DNA of 35,062 nt from a virus: IMG/VR virus record IMGVR_UViG_3300046660_000192, positions 1-35,062 of that record, one strand, 5' to 3'. The notes beneath the pieces were generated by a model. The model searched no databases, had not been told where the DNA came from, and saw nothing but the letters and a program-made list of their open reading frames with translations. The position numbers and the translations under genes are program-made. Shown here piece by piece: positions 1-7,676 of this stretch (position 1 is its first letter; the number at the start of each line of letters is the position of its first letter).

Positions 1-1094
1 ATGCCAAGCATAGCCGCTGCCAGAGCGATCCTCCCCGGTGTGTCGAGTGAGAACAGCGTGTTCTTGAGATAACCGCGACCGCTCGTGCCGTATTGAACGA
101 AGCGCTCCTCAAGCCCGAGCTTATAGGCGATCTGACGAGTGAGGTTGCCGCCCGCCCATGCGTCAAAAAATCCCTGTGCCAAGCTGTCACCGGCAATTAG
201 AAGTTTTGCCACTTCAGTGTTTTCAGCCCACGGCAAAACGCTTACGCCGGTATCGACGTTAATGCCGCCGAAGCGAACACCGAAGCCGAGAATGATTTCT
301 ATAAACCGGACTTTTTTGGTGGTGTGGAGCTTGCCGAACGCGGTAGTGAAGGTCGCGCCCGTGCCTGAACCGGTCGTACTTCCCTGCGTCGTGGTCGCTG
401 GAGCAACAGTGTACGAACCGGCAACGTGGATAGCTGCCCCCGTGATAACGCCTGCATTCACACTGGTGACGCGGATTTGCGCAGCCGTGGAGAACGACCC
501 GCCCGCTTGAGTGAGGATGTCACCTACCGCATGACCCGACCCGCCCGACAAGATTACAGGGTTAACCAGTGCATAGGTTTGAGTGTCGTTCCCGAAATCC
601 ACCAGAACGAAATGTTCTGTATCGTCGCCAAGGCCGGGATGCTCTTCAGAAAATAGCGCCTTGGAAACCGGCTTTCCGTCGACCAGGATTGTGAACTGTC
701 CTTGCCCGAGATACGACCGTACGCGGAAATCGAACCGCGTTCCATCCATAATCCAACGATACCGAACACCGCCGCGTGAGCCGCGTTTGTAATTGCCGCT
801 GTCCTCAAACGTTCCGCCGAGCCGCGTCATCCGAACGTCGTCTTTGCTATAGCCGGGAGTCGTGGAACTGTTGATTGAGCTGACTGCAGCCGCCGCACCG
901 ATCGAAATAGTCGGTGGTAACGCCATTACGTCAGGAATTGGCAATAGACCGTTATATTTCAGCTTCCATCGGTGGAACTTCGACAGGCCGACATATGTCG
1001 CGCGCTCAACACCGATGTCACCCGCCCCAAGATGTCCCTTCAAAGCCTGGCGGCCGACCGCGGCGGAATTCTTCAGCCACTGTGCGACGGTCAT
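1..1094 (-). CDS. SGNH/GDSL-esterase tail-type protein (3' end cut by the window edge)
   Basis: An uninterrupted minus-strand frame starts at ATG 1094 and runs off the left edge after 364 codons. The first ~180 residues form an N-terminal module with beta-rich carbohydrate-binding character (inference). A Gly/Thr/Ser-rich linker follows at about 230-250 (TTTQGSTTGSGTGATFTT), a pattern common in tail-fibre proteins. Then LLIAGDS appears near residue 302, which is block I of SGNH hydrolases with the nucleophilic Ser, followed by a plausible Gly block (YGTSGRG). Blocks III and V (Asn, Asp/His) would lie beyond the edge. Known SGNH enzymes of this kind remove O-acetyl groups from glycans or sialic acids. 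It overlaps the 91-aa gene by ATGA and lies downstream of the lysis genes. A receptor de-O-acetylase is my inference. Confidence 0.8.
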   Translation of the reverse strand, partial: MTVAQWLKNSAAVGRQALKGHLGAGDIGVERATYVGLSKFHRWKLKYNGLLPIPDVMALPPTISIGAAAAVSSINSSTTPGYSKDDVRMTRLGGTFEDSGNYKRGSRGGVRYRWIMDGTRFDFRVRSYLGQGQFTILVDGKPVSKALFSEEHPGLGDDTEHFVLVDFGNDTQTYALVNPVILSGGSGHAVGDILTQAGGSFSTAAQIRVTSVNAGVITGAAIHVAGSYTVAPATTTQGSTTGSGTGATFTTAFGKLHTTKKVRFIEIILGFGVRFGGINVDTGVSVLPWAENTEVAKLLIAGDSLAQGFFDAWAGGNLTRQIAYKLGLEERFVQYGTSGRGYLKNTLFSLDTPGRIALAAAMLG

Positions 1095-1366
1095 TGTTTC
1101 ACCCACGCGCTAACGGCGGTCAAATTCGATCCGGTATAGGTGAGCGTCTGAACCCACGTCGAAACACCGTCCGTGACGGTGATCGTGGTCAGGTTGTCAC
1201 CGGTATAACCGAGCACCTGTGGAAGACTGTCGGGATTGAAACTGTCACCGGTCGAATCGTTCGTTGCGGCAACCACAGCGACGACTTCGGCCCACGTGCC
1301 GTCGCCCATGTCCATCAATTTCTTTTTCGTGTCGCCACTTAGGACGTTGAACGTTTTGTCAGCCAT
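1091..1366 (-). CDS. Small phage protein upstream of the SGNH gene
   Basis: This 91-aa ORF opens with MADKTFNVLSGDTKKKLMDMGDGTWAEV in two stretches, of which KLMDMGDGTWAEVV is a signature often seen in small proteins near tail-fibre genes. It has no signal peptide or membrane segment. The second half is Thr/Gly/Val rich (LGYTGDNL, LTYTGSNL) and looks like repeated short beta strands. It overlaps Rz1 by one base (TGATG) and the SGNH gene by ATGA, so it is translationally coupled to both. A role as a virion-associated or fibre accessory protein is suggested only by position; the function is unknown. Confidence 0.75.
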   Translation of the reverse strand: MADKTFNVLSGDTKKKLMDMGDGTWAEVVAVVAATNDSTGDSFNPDSLPQVLGYTGDNLTTITVTDGVSTWVQTLTYTGSNLTAVSAWVKQ

Positions 1367-1656
1367 CAGCGCAACACCTTTGCAACGTTATCGTAATTAT
1401 CTGCACAGCGAACCACCCGAGCGTTTGCCCGATCTGACACACCGCGTTCCCGCTTCCATCCTGACACCGGATCCGCGCCGACCGTCACCGGGGCGTGTGG
1501 TTCGACCTTCCGACAGTCATCAGGCAACGGCGGCAATGTGACCCGAGCGGCTGCGATACCGGCCCGCGTGGCTGAATGGTCAAGGGTCGAGCAAGAACTT
1601 GACGTCAGAAGGATCCACGCCGTCAGTGCGCCCAAGAGCCTTGCGCAAAGCCTCAT
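1366..1656 (-). CDS. Rz1-like outer-membrane spanin lipoprotein
   Basis: I place the start at ATG 1656 (MRLCARLLGALTAW), which gives 96 aa; an in-frame ATG nine codons upstream would only add a polar tail before the signal sequence. The N-terminus has a basic n-region, a hydrophobic core and a degenerate lipobox ending in SSSC, as expected for a lipoprotein. A proline-containing segment (TLPPLPDDC) follows, typical of Rz1. The gene starts inside Rz in another reading frame, the classic nested/overlapping spanin arrangement. With Rz it should bridge the periplasm and fuse the inner and outer membranes at the end of lysis. The assignment rests on architecture and position rather than strong residue conservation. 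Confidence 0.75.
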   Translation of the reverse strand: MRLCARLLGALTAWILLTSSSCSTLDHSATRAGIAAARVTLPPLPDDCRKVEPHAPVTVGADPVSGWKRERGVSDRANARVVRCADNYDNVAKVLR

Positions 1657-1942
1657 TTTCCGCGATTTTCCGTTCAAGGTCATTTGCCGTCGATTCCTCT
1701 TTGGACCGCACGTTCCGTAACTGGACCTGGTACGCGTCGATGACGATCTGACCGCCCTTCAATTGCCGCTGCAGCTCGTCCCGTTCCGCTTCGGCTGATA
1801 CCGCTCGATACTCGGTTTCCTGTGCGCGTTTCGCGTCGGCACGTTCCAGCGGCACCACAACGAGGAACATCAGCACTGCGGCGACACACGCACCGGCTAC
1901 GATACGCAACGCCCCGCTGAGACCGCCCACGAGCGCCCACAT
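1580..1942 (-). CDS. Rz-like inner-membrane spanin
   Basis: This 120-aa protein has one N-terminal membrane segment (about residues 9-32, IVAGACVAAVLMFLVVVPL). A long, charged, heptad-rich periplasmic helix follows, from about 34 to 105 (ERADAKRAQETEYRAVSAEAERDELQRQLK and onward). A signal-anchor plus coiled coil directly after the endolysin gene, with Rz1 nested in its 3' end, is diagnostic of an i-spanin. Its start codon abuts the endolysin stop (CAT 1940-1942, TCA 1943-1945). It should oligomerise and contact Rz1 across the periplasm to complete lysis of the Gram-negative envelope. Confidence 0.8.
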   Translation of the reverse strand: MWALVGGLSGALRIVAGACVAAVLMFLVVVPLERADAKRAQETEYRAVSAEAERDELQRQLKGGQIVIDAYQVQLRNVRSKEESTANDLERKIAENEALRKALGRTDGVDPSDVKFLLDP

Positions 1943-2443
1943 TCACAGCCCCGCCAAACAAAGCGAACGTTCGCTGATACGACCGGGCGAACCGTTTACG
2001 CGCCGGTTCGACAGACCTTTGACGACAACGCCCTTGACGAACACCCAACGGCTGAGCTGTTCGCACGCCCCGCGGATGTCCCCCGCCTTGACCTTGCGGA
2101 TAAGCGTCGAACTGCAGGCCGCGCCCGTGCCGACGTTGAAAGCCCAATCGTTAATCGCGATGTACGTCTTATCCGGCACGCGAAGCATTTCAGGAGCGCA
2201 CGCCAGCAAACGCGCCTCATGCGCTAACAGATCCTCACGCAACCAGGCGTCACATTGTTCGTTTGTGGCACGCATACCCATATGGACGTCTTTGGTCTTG
2301 CCGTCGCAGATCGTCGGCACACCGCCCGAATCCCGATACGCTTCCAGCCGCCGACCCTCCCACGAGCCTGTGAATGCCGTCGCAGCCGTCAGCAACGCAA
2401 AACCAGCCGCCCCGGCAAGATACCGGCTCTTAACTTTCGCCAT
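1943..2443 (-). CDS. SAR-type endolysin, GH24 lysozyme family
   Basis: Starting at ATG 2443, preceded by AAGAAGG, the protein has 166 aa; a longer version from 2479 would add a polar leader and lose this ribosome site. Residues ~8-27 (YLAGAAGFALLTAATAFTG) are a weakly hydrophobic, Gly/Ala-rich signal-arrest-release segment. The GH24 signature follows directly: Glu29 in WEGRRLEAY, Asp38 in YRDSGG and Thr44 in VPTIC, as in phage P21 lysozyme. It cleaves the glycan strands of peptidoglycan once released from the membrane. Against the usual GLxNRRxxERxLC ending, this one reads GLSNRRVNGSPGRISERSLC, an apparent insertion of about seven residues. It overlaps the holin by 14 bases. Confidence 0.9.
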   Translation of the reverse strand: MAKVKSRYLAGAAGFALLTAATAFTGSWEGRRLEAYRDSGGVPTICDGKTKDVHMGMRATNEQCDAWLREDLLAHEARLLACAPEMLRVPDKTYIAINDWAFNVGTGAACSSTLIRKVKAGDIRGACEQLSRWVFVKGVVVKGLSNRRVNGSPGRISERSLCLAGL

Positions 2444-2657
2444 TGTCCGAAACCTTCTTTTGCACGACGAATCGGGCAATAAACGCCCCTGTGACGACTA
2501 CGAAATTCAGCGCGGAAAATTGTCGATCGGTGAGATTGAGAAACGTCGGAAGATCCGGTACAACCGCTTCAAACCCGGTTAGCAGTCCGGCAAGGATATA
2601 AAGCCGAACGCTCCAGGCGTGTTTTAGGATTTCGTACCAGTTTGAAACGATTTTCAT
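2430..2657 (-). CDS. Putative holin
   Basis: This 75-aa protein opens the lysis cassette. It starts with a short amphipathic segment (MKIVSNWYEILKHAWSVR). Two hydrophobic stretches follow, about residues 18-34 (LYILAGLLTGFEAVVPD) and 48-64 (ALNFVVVTGAFIARFVV), and it ends with a charged tail (QKKVSDNGES). Small size, two membrane segments, a charged C-terminus and direct overlap with the endolysin gene support a holin or pinholin, the latter fitting a SAR endolysin. The pattern W..(I/V)L..AWS.R..(I/L)LAGLL.G.E recurs in holin-like proteins of alphaproteobacterial phages. Function is inferred from topology and context. Confidence 0.7.
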   Translation of the reverse strand: MKIVSNWYEILKHAWSVRLYILAGLLTGFEAVVPDLPTFLNLTDRQFSALNFVVVTGAFIARFVVQKKVSDNGES

Positions 2658-2694
2658 ACATCGCGTGATAACACGACGTCACAGACGTTACAAT
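2642..2694 (+). promoter_or_regulatory. Candidate promoter and operator for the 59-aa/pseF cassette
   Basis: TTGAAA (2642-2647) and TGATAA (2666-2671) are spaced by 18 bases. A TACAAT word (2689-2694) further on could serve as an alternative -10. CGTTACA at 2686-2692 matches the recurrent word seen in other noncoding gaps of this window. The first plus-strand gene begins at 2735. This is pattern matching by eye against the sigma-70 consensus. Confidence 0.4.
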
Positions 2695-2734
2695 ACGGGG
2701 TGTATGTCGTCCACAGGGGCAGGAGTTATCGATT

Positions 2735-2914
2735 ATGGCTTACTTCGTTGTCTATTCGGTCATGGGGAACACACAGAGAATAGAGTTTCCGGCGCTCACT
2801 GAAGCCTTGGAAGACTTTGCAGAAAAGAAACGCCTTGACGATCTGCTTATGTTTGATGACCGGTACGTCATCGGTATCGAGGATGACGAAGGGCGGCGCG
2901 TGACTGTTCAATGA
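2735..2914 (+). CDS. 59-aa protein coupled to the CMP-sugar synthetase
   Basis: ATG 2735 lies nine bases after AGGAG (2721-2725), and the stop overlaps the next start as ATGA (2911-2914). The product is 59 aa, acidic towards the C-terminus (DDLLMFDDRYVIGIEDDEG), with an N-terminal hydrophobic strand (MAYFVVYSVM). It has no clear signal peptide and I recognise no family. Good ribosome-site spacing, tight coupling to pseF and the shared opposite orientation to all neighbours indicate a real gene. It could be a small regulator or partner of the synthetase; this is not shown. Confidence 0.7.
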   Translation: MAYFVVYSVMGNTQRIEFPALTEALEDFAEKKRLDDLLMFDDRYVIGIEDDEGRRVTVQ

Positions 2915-3612
2915 AAAAGATAGTTGCGATCATCCCGGCGCGCGGCGGTAGTAAGCGAATCCCGAAAAAGAACATCAAGGCTTTTTGCGGCAAACCTATG
3001 ATCGGATGGCCGATCGATGCGCTTAGAGCCTCAGACCTTGTCAGTGACGTCATCGTGTCGACAGATAGCGAAGAAATTAAAGAGGTTGCTGAGGCATACG
3101 GTGCACGCGTTCCGTTCGTGCGTCCCGCGGCACTTGCCGATGATTTCACAGGGACTGCCGATGTGACGAAACATGCCGCTCAGTGGTATTGTGACAATGT
3201 GGGTAAACCAGACCTTTTTCTGACAGTTTATCCGACTGCAGTCTTTCTTTCTGCCGACGATCTCGGGAAAGCCGTCGACCGGATGACCGAAACGAATGCA
3301 GAGATCGTCTTCAGTGCCGCGGAATTTCCGTTCCCCATTCAGCGTGCGGTTTTTCTGGACGGCGACGACCGAGCGCTGATGTTTCAGCCGGAACACTACT
3401 ACACCCGTTCTCAGGATCTCCCCAAGGCATACCAGGACGCTGGTCAGTTCTATCTAGCTCGTGCCGAAACAGCACTTCTCGCGAAGCCGACATTCGGACC
3501 ACACACAACCATGTTGGTTCTGCCGCGCCATCGTGTCGTTGACATAGACACGATGGAAGATTTCGAGATAGCTGAAAGACTGTTCAGGTGTAGTAGATCA
3601 CAGTTCCGATAA
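2911..3612 (+). CDS. pseF: Pseudaminic-acid (nonulosonate) cytidylyltransferase, PseF-like moron
   Basis: CMP-nonulosonate synthetases activate a nine-carbon sugar with CTP, releasing pyrophosphate. The 233-aa protein has the full fold: the nucleotide loop IIPARGGSKRIPKKNI (7-22), GKPMIGW, VSTDSEEI (49-56), the PseF-typical block YTRSQDLPKAYQDAGQFY (164-181) and the late acidic metal site VDIDTMEDFEIAE (210-222). The TRSQDLP..Y.DAGQFY block favours PseF over NeuA; the usual TAPF is TAVF here. The genes needed to make pseudaminate are absent, so it must act on a host pool. It lies on the plus strand between minus-strand tail and lysis genes, coupled to the 59-aa ORF. Its last 29 bases overlap the 3' end of the propeller gene, so its tail (RCSRSQFR) is encoded antisense to that gene. 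Confidence 0.85.
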   Translation: MKKIVAIIPARGGSKRIPKKNIKAFCGKPMIGWPIDALRASDLVSDVIVSTDSEEIKEVAEAYGARVPFVRPAALADDFTGTADVTKHAAQWYCDNVGKPDLFLTVYPTAVFLSADDLGKAVDRMTETNAEIVFSAAEFPFPIQRAVFLDGDDRALMFQPEHYYTRSQDLPKAYQDAGQFYLARAETALLAKPTFGPHTTMLVLPRHRVVDIDTMEDFEIAERLFRCSRSQFR

Positions 3613-5413
3613 GGCGAACAGTTCCGGCTGTCGGCACGTCTGCTACAACAACGTCACCTGGAGTTTGACCGGAACCGCTTGCTCGAAAAACAACTTGGTT
3701 CGCGTTCGGGCCGACACGTGCGGTAATCTGTGTGAAACTGGCTTTGGTAATACCCCGCCACTCTAACCCGCCACTGAGAGTCTGACCGTCTGCACCGCTG
3801 ACATACGGCAAACCGGTAACGCGTAGAGCACCGCTTGCCGTCGTATGCGTGAAAGCGGACGTGACGATTTCGAAATGTGCAAAAACAAGACGGCCAATTT
3901 TGGTTACTTTTCCGACCTGTGTAGCGTATGTAACCGCCAAGTCCCCAGGTGTCGCAAACGACAAAACCGGAGTCCAGGTGTTATTTTCCAGAACGGCGGC
4001 AACGTCGACTTTCTTCGTTTCCACCCGCGCCGCATGGTAATACGCAGTTTCACGAGCGTATGCCAAGATCGCTTGATCGCCAAACGGGCTGATCCACAGT
4101 GACGGATAACCCGCCAAAGAACGCTCGGTACCGGGCGCTGTGTAACCAGCGAGAATTGTCGCACTGTCAACCACAACGTGTTCGGGTTCCCAATTTAGCG
4201 GGGACACAAGCAGTTTTTCAGCCTCACCGACTCTCATGGATATTGAGTTGATATTCGGCGCGACCGCTGTTGCAGTCTGGCGCGACATGTACGTTAGCGC
4301 AACATAGGTTTTTCCGTCTCGATAGAACGTCGCGAGGTCATGACTCTTGTAACCACCTGACGACGGAAGGTTCGTGTCACCCTGCGTCGTCCATGTGCCG
4401 TTCGCATCTTCTGTTTTGAACTGGACCATTGACCCGGCGACATTGTCGACACGCAACATTGCGATCCAACGTCGCTCGTCAATGATTGCGACGGTTATTT
4501 CACTATAAGTCGTTGCGCCGTCTGTAATGATGAGTTTTGAGACCCAATTCAGACCGCCGTTGTCAGAGTGCATGATGTAAGATTTAGTGTCATCGTACAC
4601 GCCGACAACAAGACGTCCGCCCGGTGTCATATGGACTTTAGAGAAAAACGCACACGTCGAAGGAACGTCACCGGTAATAGTGATTTGTTCTGCCGGTGTA
4701 CTCCAATCGATACCGTCGATCGACGTTTTACGAAGTGCACGACGCGTGTCTGTCGGAATTGTTATTTCCGTGCAGAGCGCAATAAAGGTGCGGTCCTTTC
4801 GGACACCGAGCGCACCCCAATAATAATTCTTCAGATCGGTGACACCGTCAAAAATCTTAATCGAGGACGACCAGGAGTACGCGCCGTTTGTTGAATATTT
4901 GTATTCAATGTTTTGCGGCACCATGAACAAGCCGACACGCACGTTTCCGACAGTGTTCCCGCTCACCTGAACTTGCGTGACGGTTGAGAAAACTTTCGTT
5001 GTCACGACAGCCGTCGTGTATCCTCCCGCGGGTCCTGCAATTGTCTCACTGTCCGCAACACCGTTCACCAGACCGTAGACGGTAAAGTTGAGCGCCGCTT
5101 CGTTTGCGTCCGAAAGAATTTCAACCTTCGTTGCCGCCAACGGCGTTGCGACACCACCCGACGCATACACCCCGTTAATTACAAGATTTTGCGCCCCACC
5201 TGCAGCCGGTTTTTGCGAAAGACACACGCCGGTATGATGTGAACTGTCGTGCTGCGGACCTGATTTAAACAGCATCCCCATTACGTTTTTTTCAAAAGCA
5301 ATAACCGGAAAATGCGAATAATCCGCACTGTCAACCACACTCGACAGATACGGGACTTGCGTCGTTTTTGCGATCGCTTCAATATCGATAACGTTCGATC
5401 TTACTTGTGTCAC
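3584..5413 (-). CDS. Sialidase-like (Asp-box beta-propeller) tail protein
   Basis: The 609-aa protein contains four Asp-box/BNR motifs: STNGAYSW (174-181), SIDGIDW (231-237), SDNGGLNW (283-290) and the weaker TEDANGTW (334-341). These mark a sialidase-type six-bladed propeller. Residues ~75-162 (LVINGVYASGG ... TETIAGP-like SETIAGPAGG) form a beta-sandwich module known from several virion proteins. The C-terminal ~150 residues (VTYATQVGKVTKIGRLVFAHFEI) resemble fibre C-terminal domains that follow a virion enzyme. It probably binds or cleaves a sialic-acid-like surface glycan; the catalytic Arg triad and Tyr/Glu pair cannot be assigned by eye, so it may only bind. It sits directly downstream of the tailspike and tail-to-tail with pseF. 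Confidence 0.75.
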   Translation of the reverse strand: MTQVRSNVIDIEAIAKTTQVPYLSSVVDSADYSHFPVIAFEKNVMGMLFKSGPQHDSSHHTGVCLSQKPAAGGAQNLVINGVYASGGVATPLAATKVEILSDANEAALNFTVYGLVNGVADSETIAGPAGGYTTAVVTTKVFSTVTQVQVSGNTVGNVRVGLFMVPQNIEYKYSTNGAYSWSSSIKIFDGVTDLKNYYWGALGVRKDRTFIALCTEITIPTDTRRALRKTSIDGIDWSTPAEQITITGDVPSTCAFFSKVHMTPGGRLVVGVYDDTKSYIMHSDNGGLNWVSKLIITDGATTYSEITVAIIDERRWIAMLRVDNVAGSMVQFKTEDANGTWTTQGDTNLPSSGGYKSHDLATFYRDGKTYVALTYMSRQTATAVAPNINSISMRVGEAEKLLVSPLNWEPEHVVVDSATILAGYTAPGTERSLAGYPSLWISPFGDQAILAYARETAYYHAARVETKKVDVAAVLENNTWTPVLSFATPGDLAVTYATQVGKVTKIGRLVFAHFEIVTSAFTHTTASGALRVTGLPYVSGADGQTLSGGLEWRGITKASFTQITARVGPNANQVVFRASGSGQTPGDVVVADVPTAGTVRLIGTVIYYT

Positions 5414-5428
5414 GGTATCTTCCTGTAT

Positions 5429-7663
5429 TTAAGCGGTTGTCGGCTGCAACACGCCTGTGGTCGCCCACGCGCTGAACGTGCCGTCGATTGTAGAAGTTAC
5501 TTCACGATACATCGTGTTGTTGGCGGGAGTATTGAGCGCAGTAAGGAACGGCATTGACGCGGCGTTGTCTCTGCCGACGCACCCCAGAAGTTTCATATTC
5601 AGCGAAGGGACTGTATCGGCTATCTGAATAGGGCTATACGAGCCGTCTTGTCCTATGCCTGTAAATATGATGTTGGTGAAATTGATGCCGCCATATGTAC
5701 CGTTACCGAGAAAGTTAACAGCGGCTTCCCTCGTCGGTCCGATCTTGCCGCCGATAAAGAAAATGTCACGAATCGGTAAAGCTACACTCGACGTCATGCG
5801 AATGCCGTGGTTCGAGATTCTGTTGCCGCTTACACCCATGTAACCGGCGCAATTGAAATTCACGAAAAAGCTATCGCGCGAACCAGGTGATAAATCGACA
5901 AGGCGCGATGACGCAAACCCGGAATAACGGCACTGAATGCCGGTCCACATTGCGTCGATCGCCACGCCGGTAAACAACCCGCCATCCGCGCCGACGTCAG
6001 CAATCAAGCCGTTTACTTCAATACCGCCGATGTTAACGGCATACGTCCCTGTGTTTTTCACAAAAGGTGCTTGCATCGCATGGGCGCGATTGTTGTTAAA
6101 TCGATACCCGCGCGTACCTGTGTCGATTCCGTCGATGGACGCACTGCCTCGCGGCGTCCAGGTCGCGGGTTGGTCAAGCTCGTTGCCCGCAATATGCAAA
6201 TCACTGTACAGGCATCCGCTTGCTTCAAGACCGCGACCCTTGTGATAGGTTCCGCGCCCGAGAACACTCATCTGTACGTTTATAAGTCGGGCGTCGATGT
6301 CACGATACGTGTCAACGGTGCGCTCAAACCAAAATGCGGTTGTCAATTCGTTGTCGCCCTGCCCGCGAACGGAGAAATTGGACGCTTCGAAATTGTCATT
6401 ACCGACTTGAAAAATAATCGGGACTGTATCGTCTTCGGCGTAAATGACGCTGCTAGATCCGCCCGGTTGGCGACTATCTATGGATGCGCCGATTTTCGCA
6501 CTCTGGTTGAGAACGCTGATTGTGTTGTTGATGTAAAGATTCGTTCCGGTGATATCGATCGCCTCACCGGATGACATAGCCGACTGTAGCGCAGCGGTAT
6601 CAACCGATACGTTCTCAGCGCCAACATCCGTTAGCGACGTACCGAACGCCTTCACATGCCACGCGCCACGCGCCTTGTGATAGTTGAGCTTCAATTGCTG
6701 TGCGCTCTCGACCACCAGAGCCGCATTTTCGGACAGGGATGGAATGTGTCCCTTAACCTCGACGGTCAACTGATTGACACCGACCGCGCCCGGTGCGGGA
6801 ACAGGGATACCGCGCGATGCGAACACGAAGCCGTGCACCCTGTCCGACGCGGTGGGAACGAGCGACGTAAACGTGACGTTGCTCCCCGAGTACGTGAAAT
6901 CCGTACCGATGATCTGTGCCACGCCAGATAAGAAAACGACAATCGCGCTGTCTGCCTCGATCGTCTCACCAACATCATACGGCCCGGTTGTACCGTTGCC
7001 GACAAGATCGAAACTGACAGGATCGCGCAAAGCCGCCGCTTCTGCCGCCGCTATCGCCGCTTCTGCCGCCGCTTCTGCCGCCGCTACGATAGCAGTTGAA
7101 ACCTGGTCGCTCACCAGCCGGAAAGTGGAACCAGAGACAAAGCCGAAAACGAGCATACCGGTCAACAAGCCATCAATCATGACGTTGTTACCGGAGTTCG
7201 TCTGAATAGTAAGAGCCGGTCCGCCGTTGAAAGACACGGTCACCGGGCTTGCTGTATTGGTCTCAGCAATGTTGAGCACGACGAGCGCGGACGACGACAC
7301 CGGTATGCTGGTCGTCGCCTGAATGGCGTTAGCTGTACCCGCGCCGACGTCACTTGCGATGATGAAGGAATACGGCAAATCCGCAACACGGATCCACGGA
7401 CCGACCAGCTTCTGATAAATGCCATTATTGGCAACCGTCGCGTCACCGATAACCCACGCTGACGAATTGGTCTCGTGAGCTAGATCGGCGTCCATCGCCG
7501 CTTTAGACGTGTAAATCAGACCGCCGTTCGAAATGAAGGCGCTAATGACGGATTCGTATTGCACGAGCAATTGCCGAACAGCAGATTTCTCAACCTTGTG
7601 TGCCCCTGAAGCCGGGACGCCGTCCGCGTTAAAATCACGAAAAACCTGTGATGCAGTTGCCAT
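5429..7663 (-). CDS. Tailspike/tail fibre with beta-helix domain
   Basis: The 744-aa protein has a virion-attachment-type N-terminus (MATASQVFRDFNADGVPASG). A phage fibre module (residues ~45-185) and an Ala-rich coiled coil near 192-215 (IVAAAEAAAEAAIAAAEAAA) follow. Then comes a beta-sandwich linker (NGTTGPYDVGETIEADSAIVVFLSG). From ~330 to the end there is a right-handed beta-helix-like region with repeated short strands and Asn/Gly turns (IDITGTNLYINNTI, SNFSVRGQGDN, GVSGNRISNHGIRM). Proteins with this plan are trimeric, often glycan-depolymerising, receptor-binding spikes. No catalytic residues can be assigned. It lies between the TipJ-like hub gene and the propeller protein, the usual receptor-binding position. 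Confidence 0.8.
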   Translation of the reverse strand: MATASQVFRDFNADGVPASGAHKVEKSAVRQLLVQYESVISAFISNGGLIYTSKAAMDADLAHETNSSAWVIGDATVANNGIYQKLVGPWIRVADLPYSFIIASDVGAGTANAIQATTSIPVSSSALVVLNIAETNTASPVTVSFNGGPALTIQTNSGNNVMIDGLLTGMLVFGFVSGSTFRLVSDQVSTAIVAAAEAAAEAAIAAAEAAALRDPVSFDLVGNGTTGPYDVGETIEADSAIVVFLSGVAQIIGTDFTYSGSNVTFTSLVPTASDRVHGFVFASRGIPVPAPGAVGVNQLTVEVKGHIPSLSENAALVVESAQQLKLNYHKARGAWHVKAFGTSLTDVGAENVSVDTAALQSAMSSGEAIDITGTNLYINNTISVLNQSAKIGASIDSRQPGGSSSVIYAEDDTVPIIFQVGNDNFEASNFSVRGQGDNELTTAFWFERTVDTYRDIDARLINVQMSVLGRGTYHKGRGLEASGCLYSDLHIAGNELDQPATWTPRGSASIDGIDTGTRGYRFNNNRAHAMQAPFVKNTGTYAVNIGGIEVNGLIADVGADGGLFTGVAIDAMWTGIQCRYSGFASSRLVDLSPGSRDSFFVNFNCAGYMGVSGNRISNHGIRMTSSVALPIRDIFFIGGKIGPTREAAVNFLGNGTYGGINFTNIIFTGIGQDGSYSPIQIADTVPSLNMKLLGCVGRDNAASMPFLTALNTPANNTMYREVTSTIDGTFSAWATTGVLQPTTA
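7033..7086 (-). repeat. Low-complexity repeat coding the Ala-rich coiled coil of the tailspike
   Basis: Units close to GCCGCCGCTTCT are iterated about four to five times with one CTATC variant. They encode EAAAEAAIAAAEAAA on the minus strand. The repeat is in frame and could change in copy number, lengthening or shortening the coiled coil between the attachment and receptor-binding parts. Confidence 0.7.
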
Positions 7664-7676
7664 ACCGTCCCCGAAT

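Noticed and set aside
914-1342. A 142-codon plus-strand frame.
   Set aside because: It lies opposite the SGNH and 91-aa genes, both of which have good coupling and motifs.
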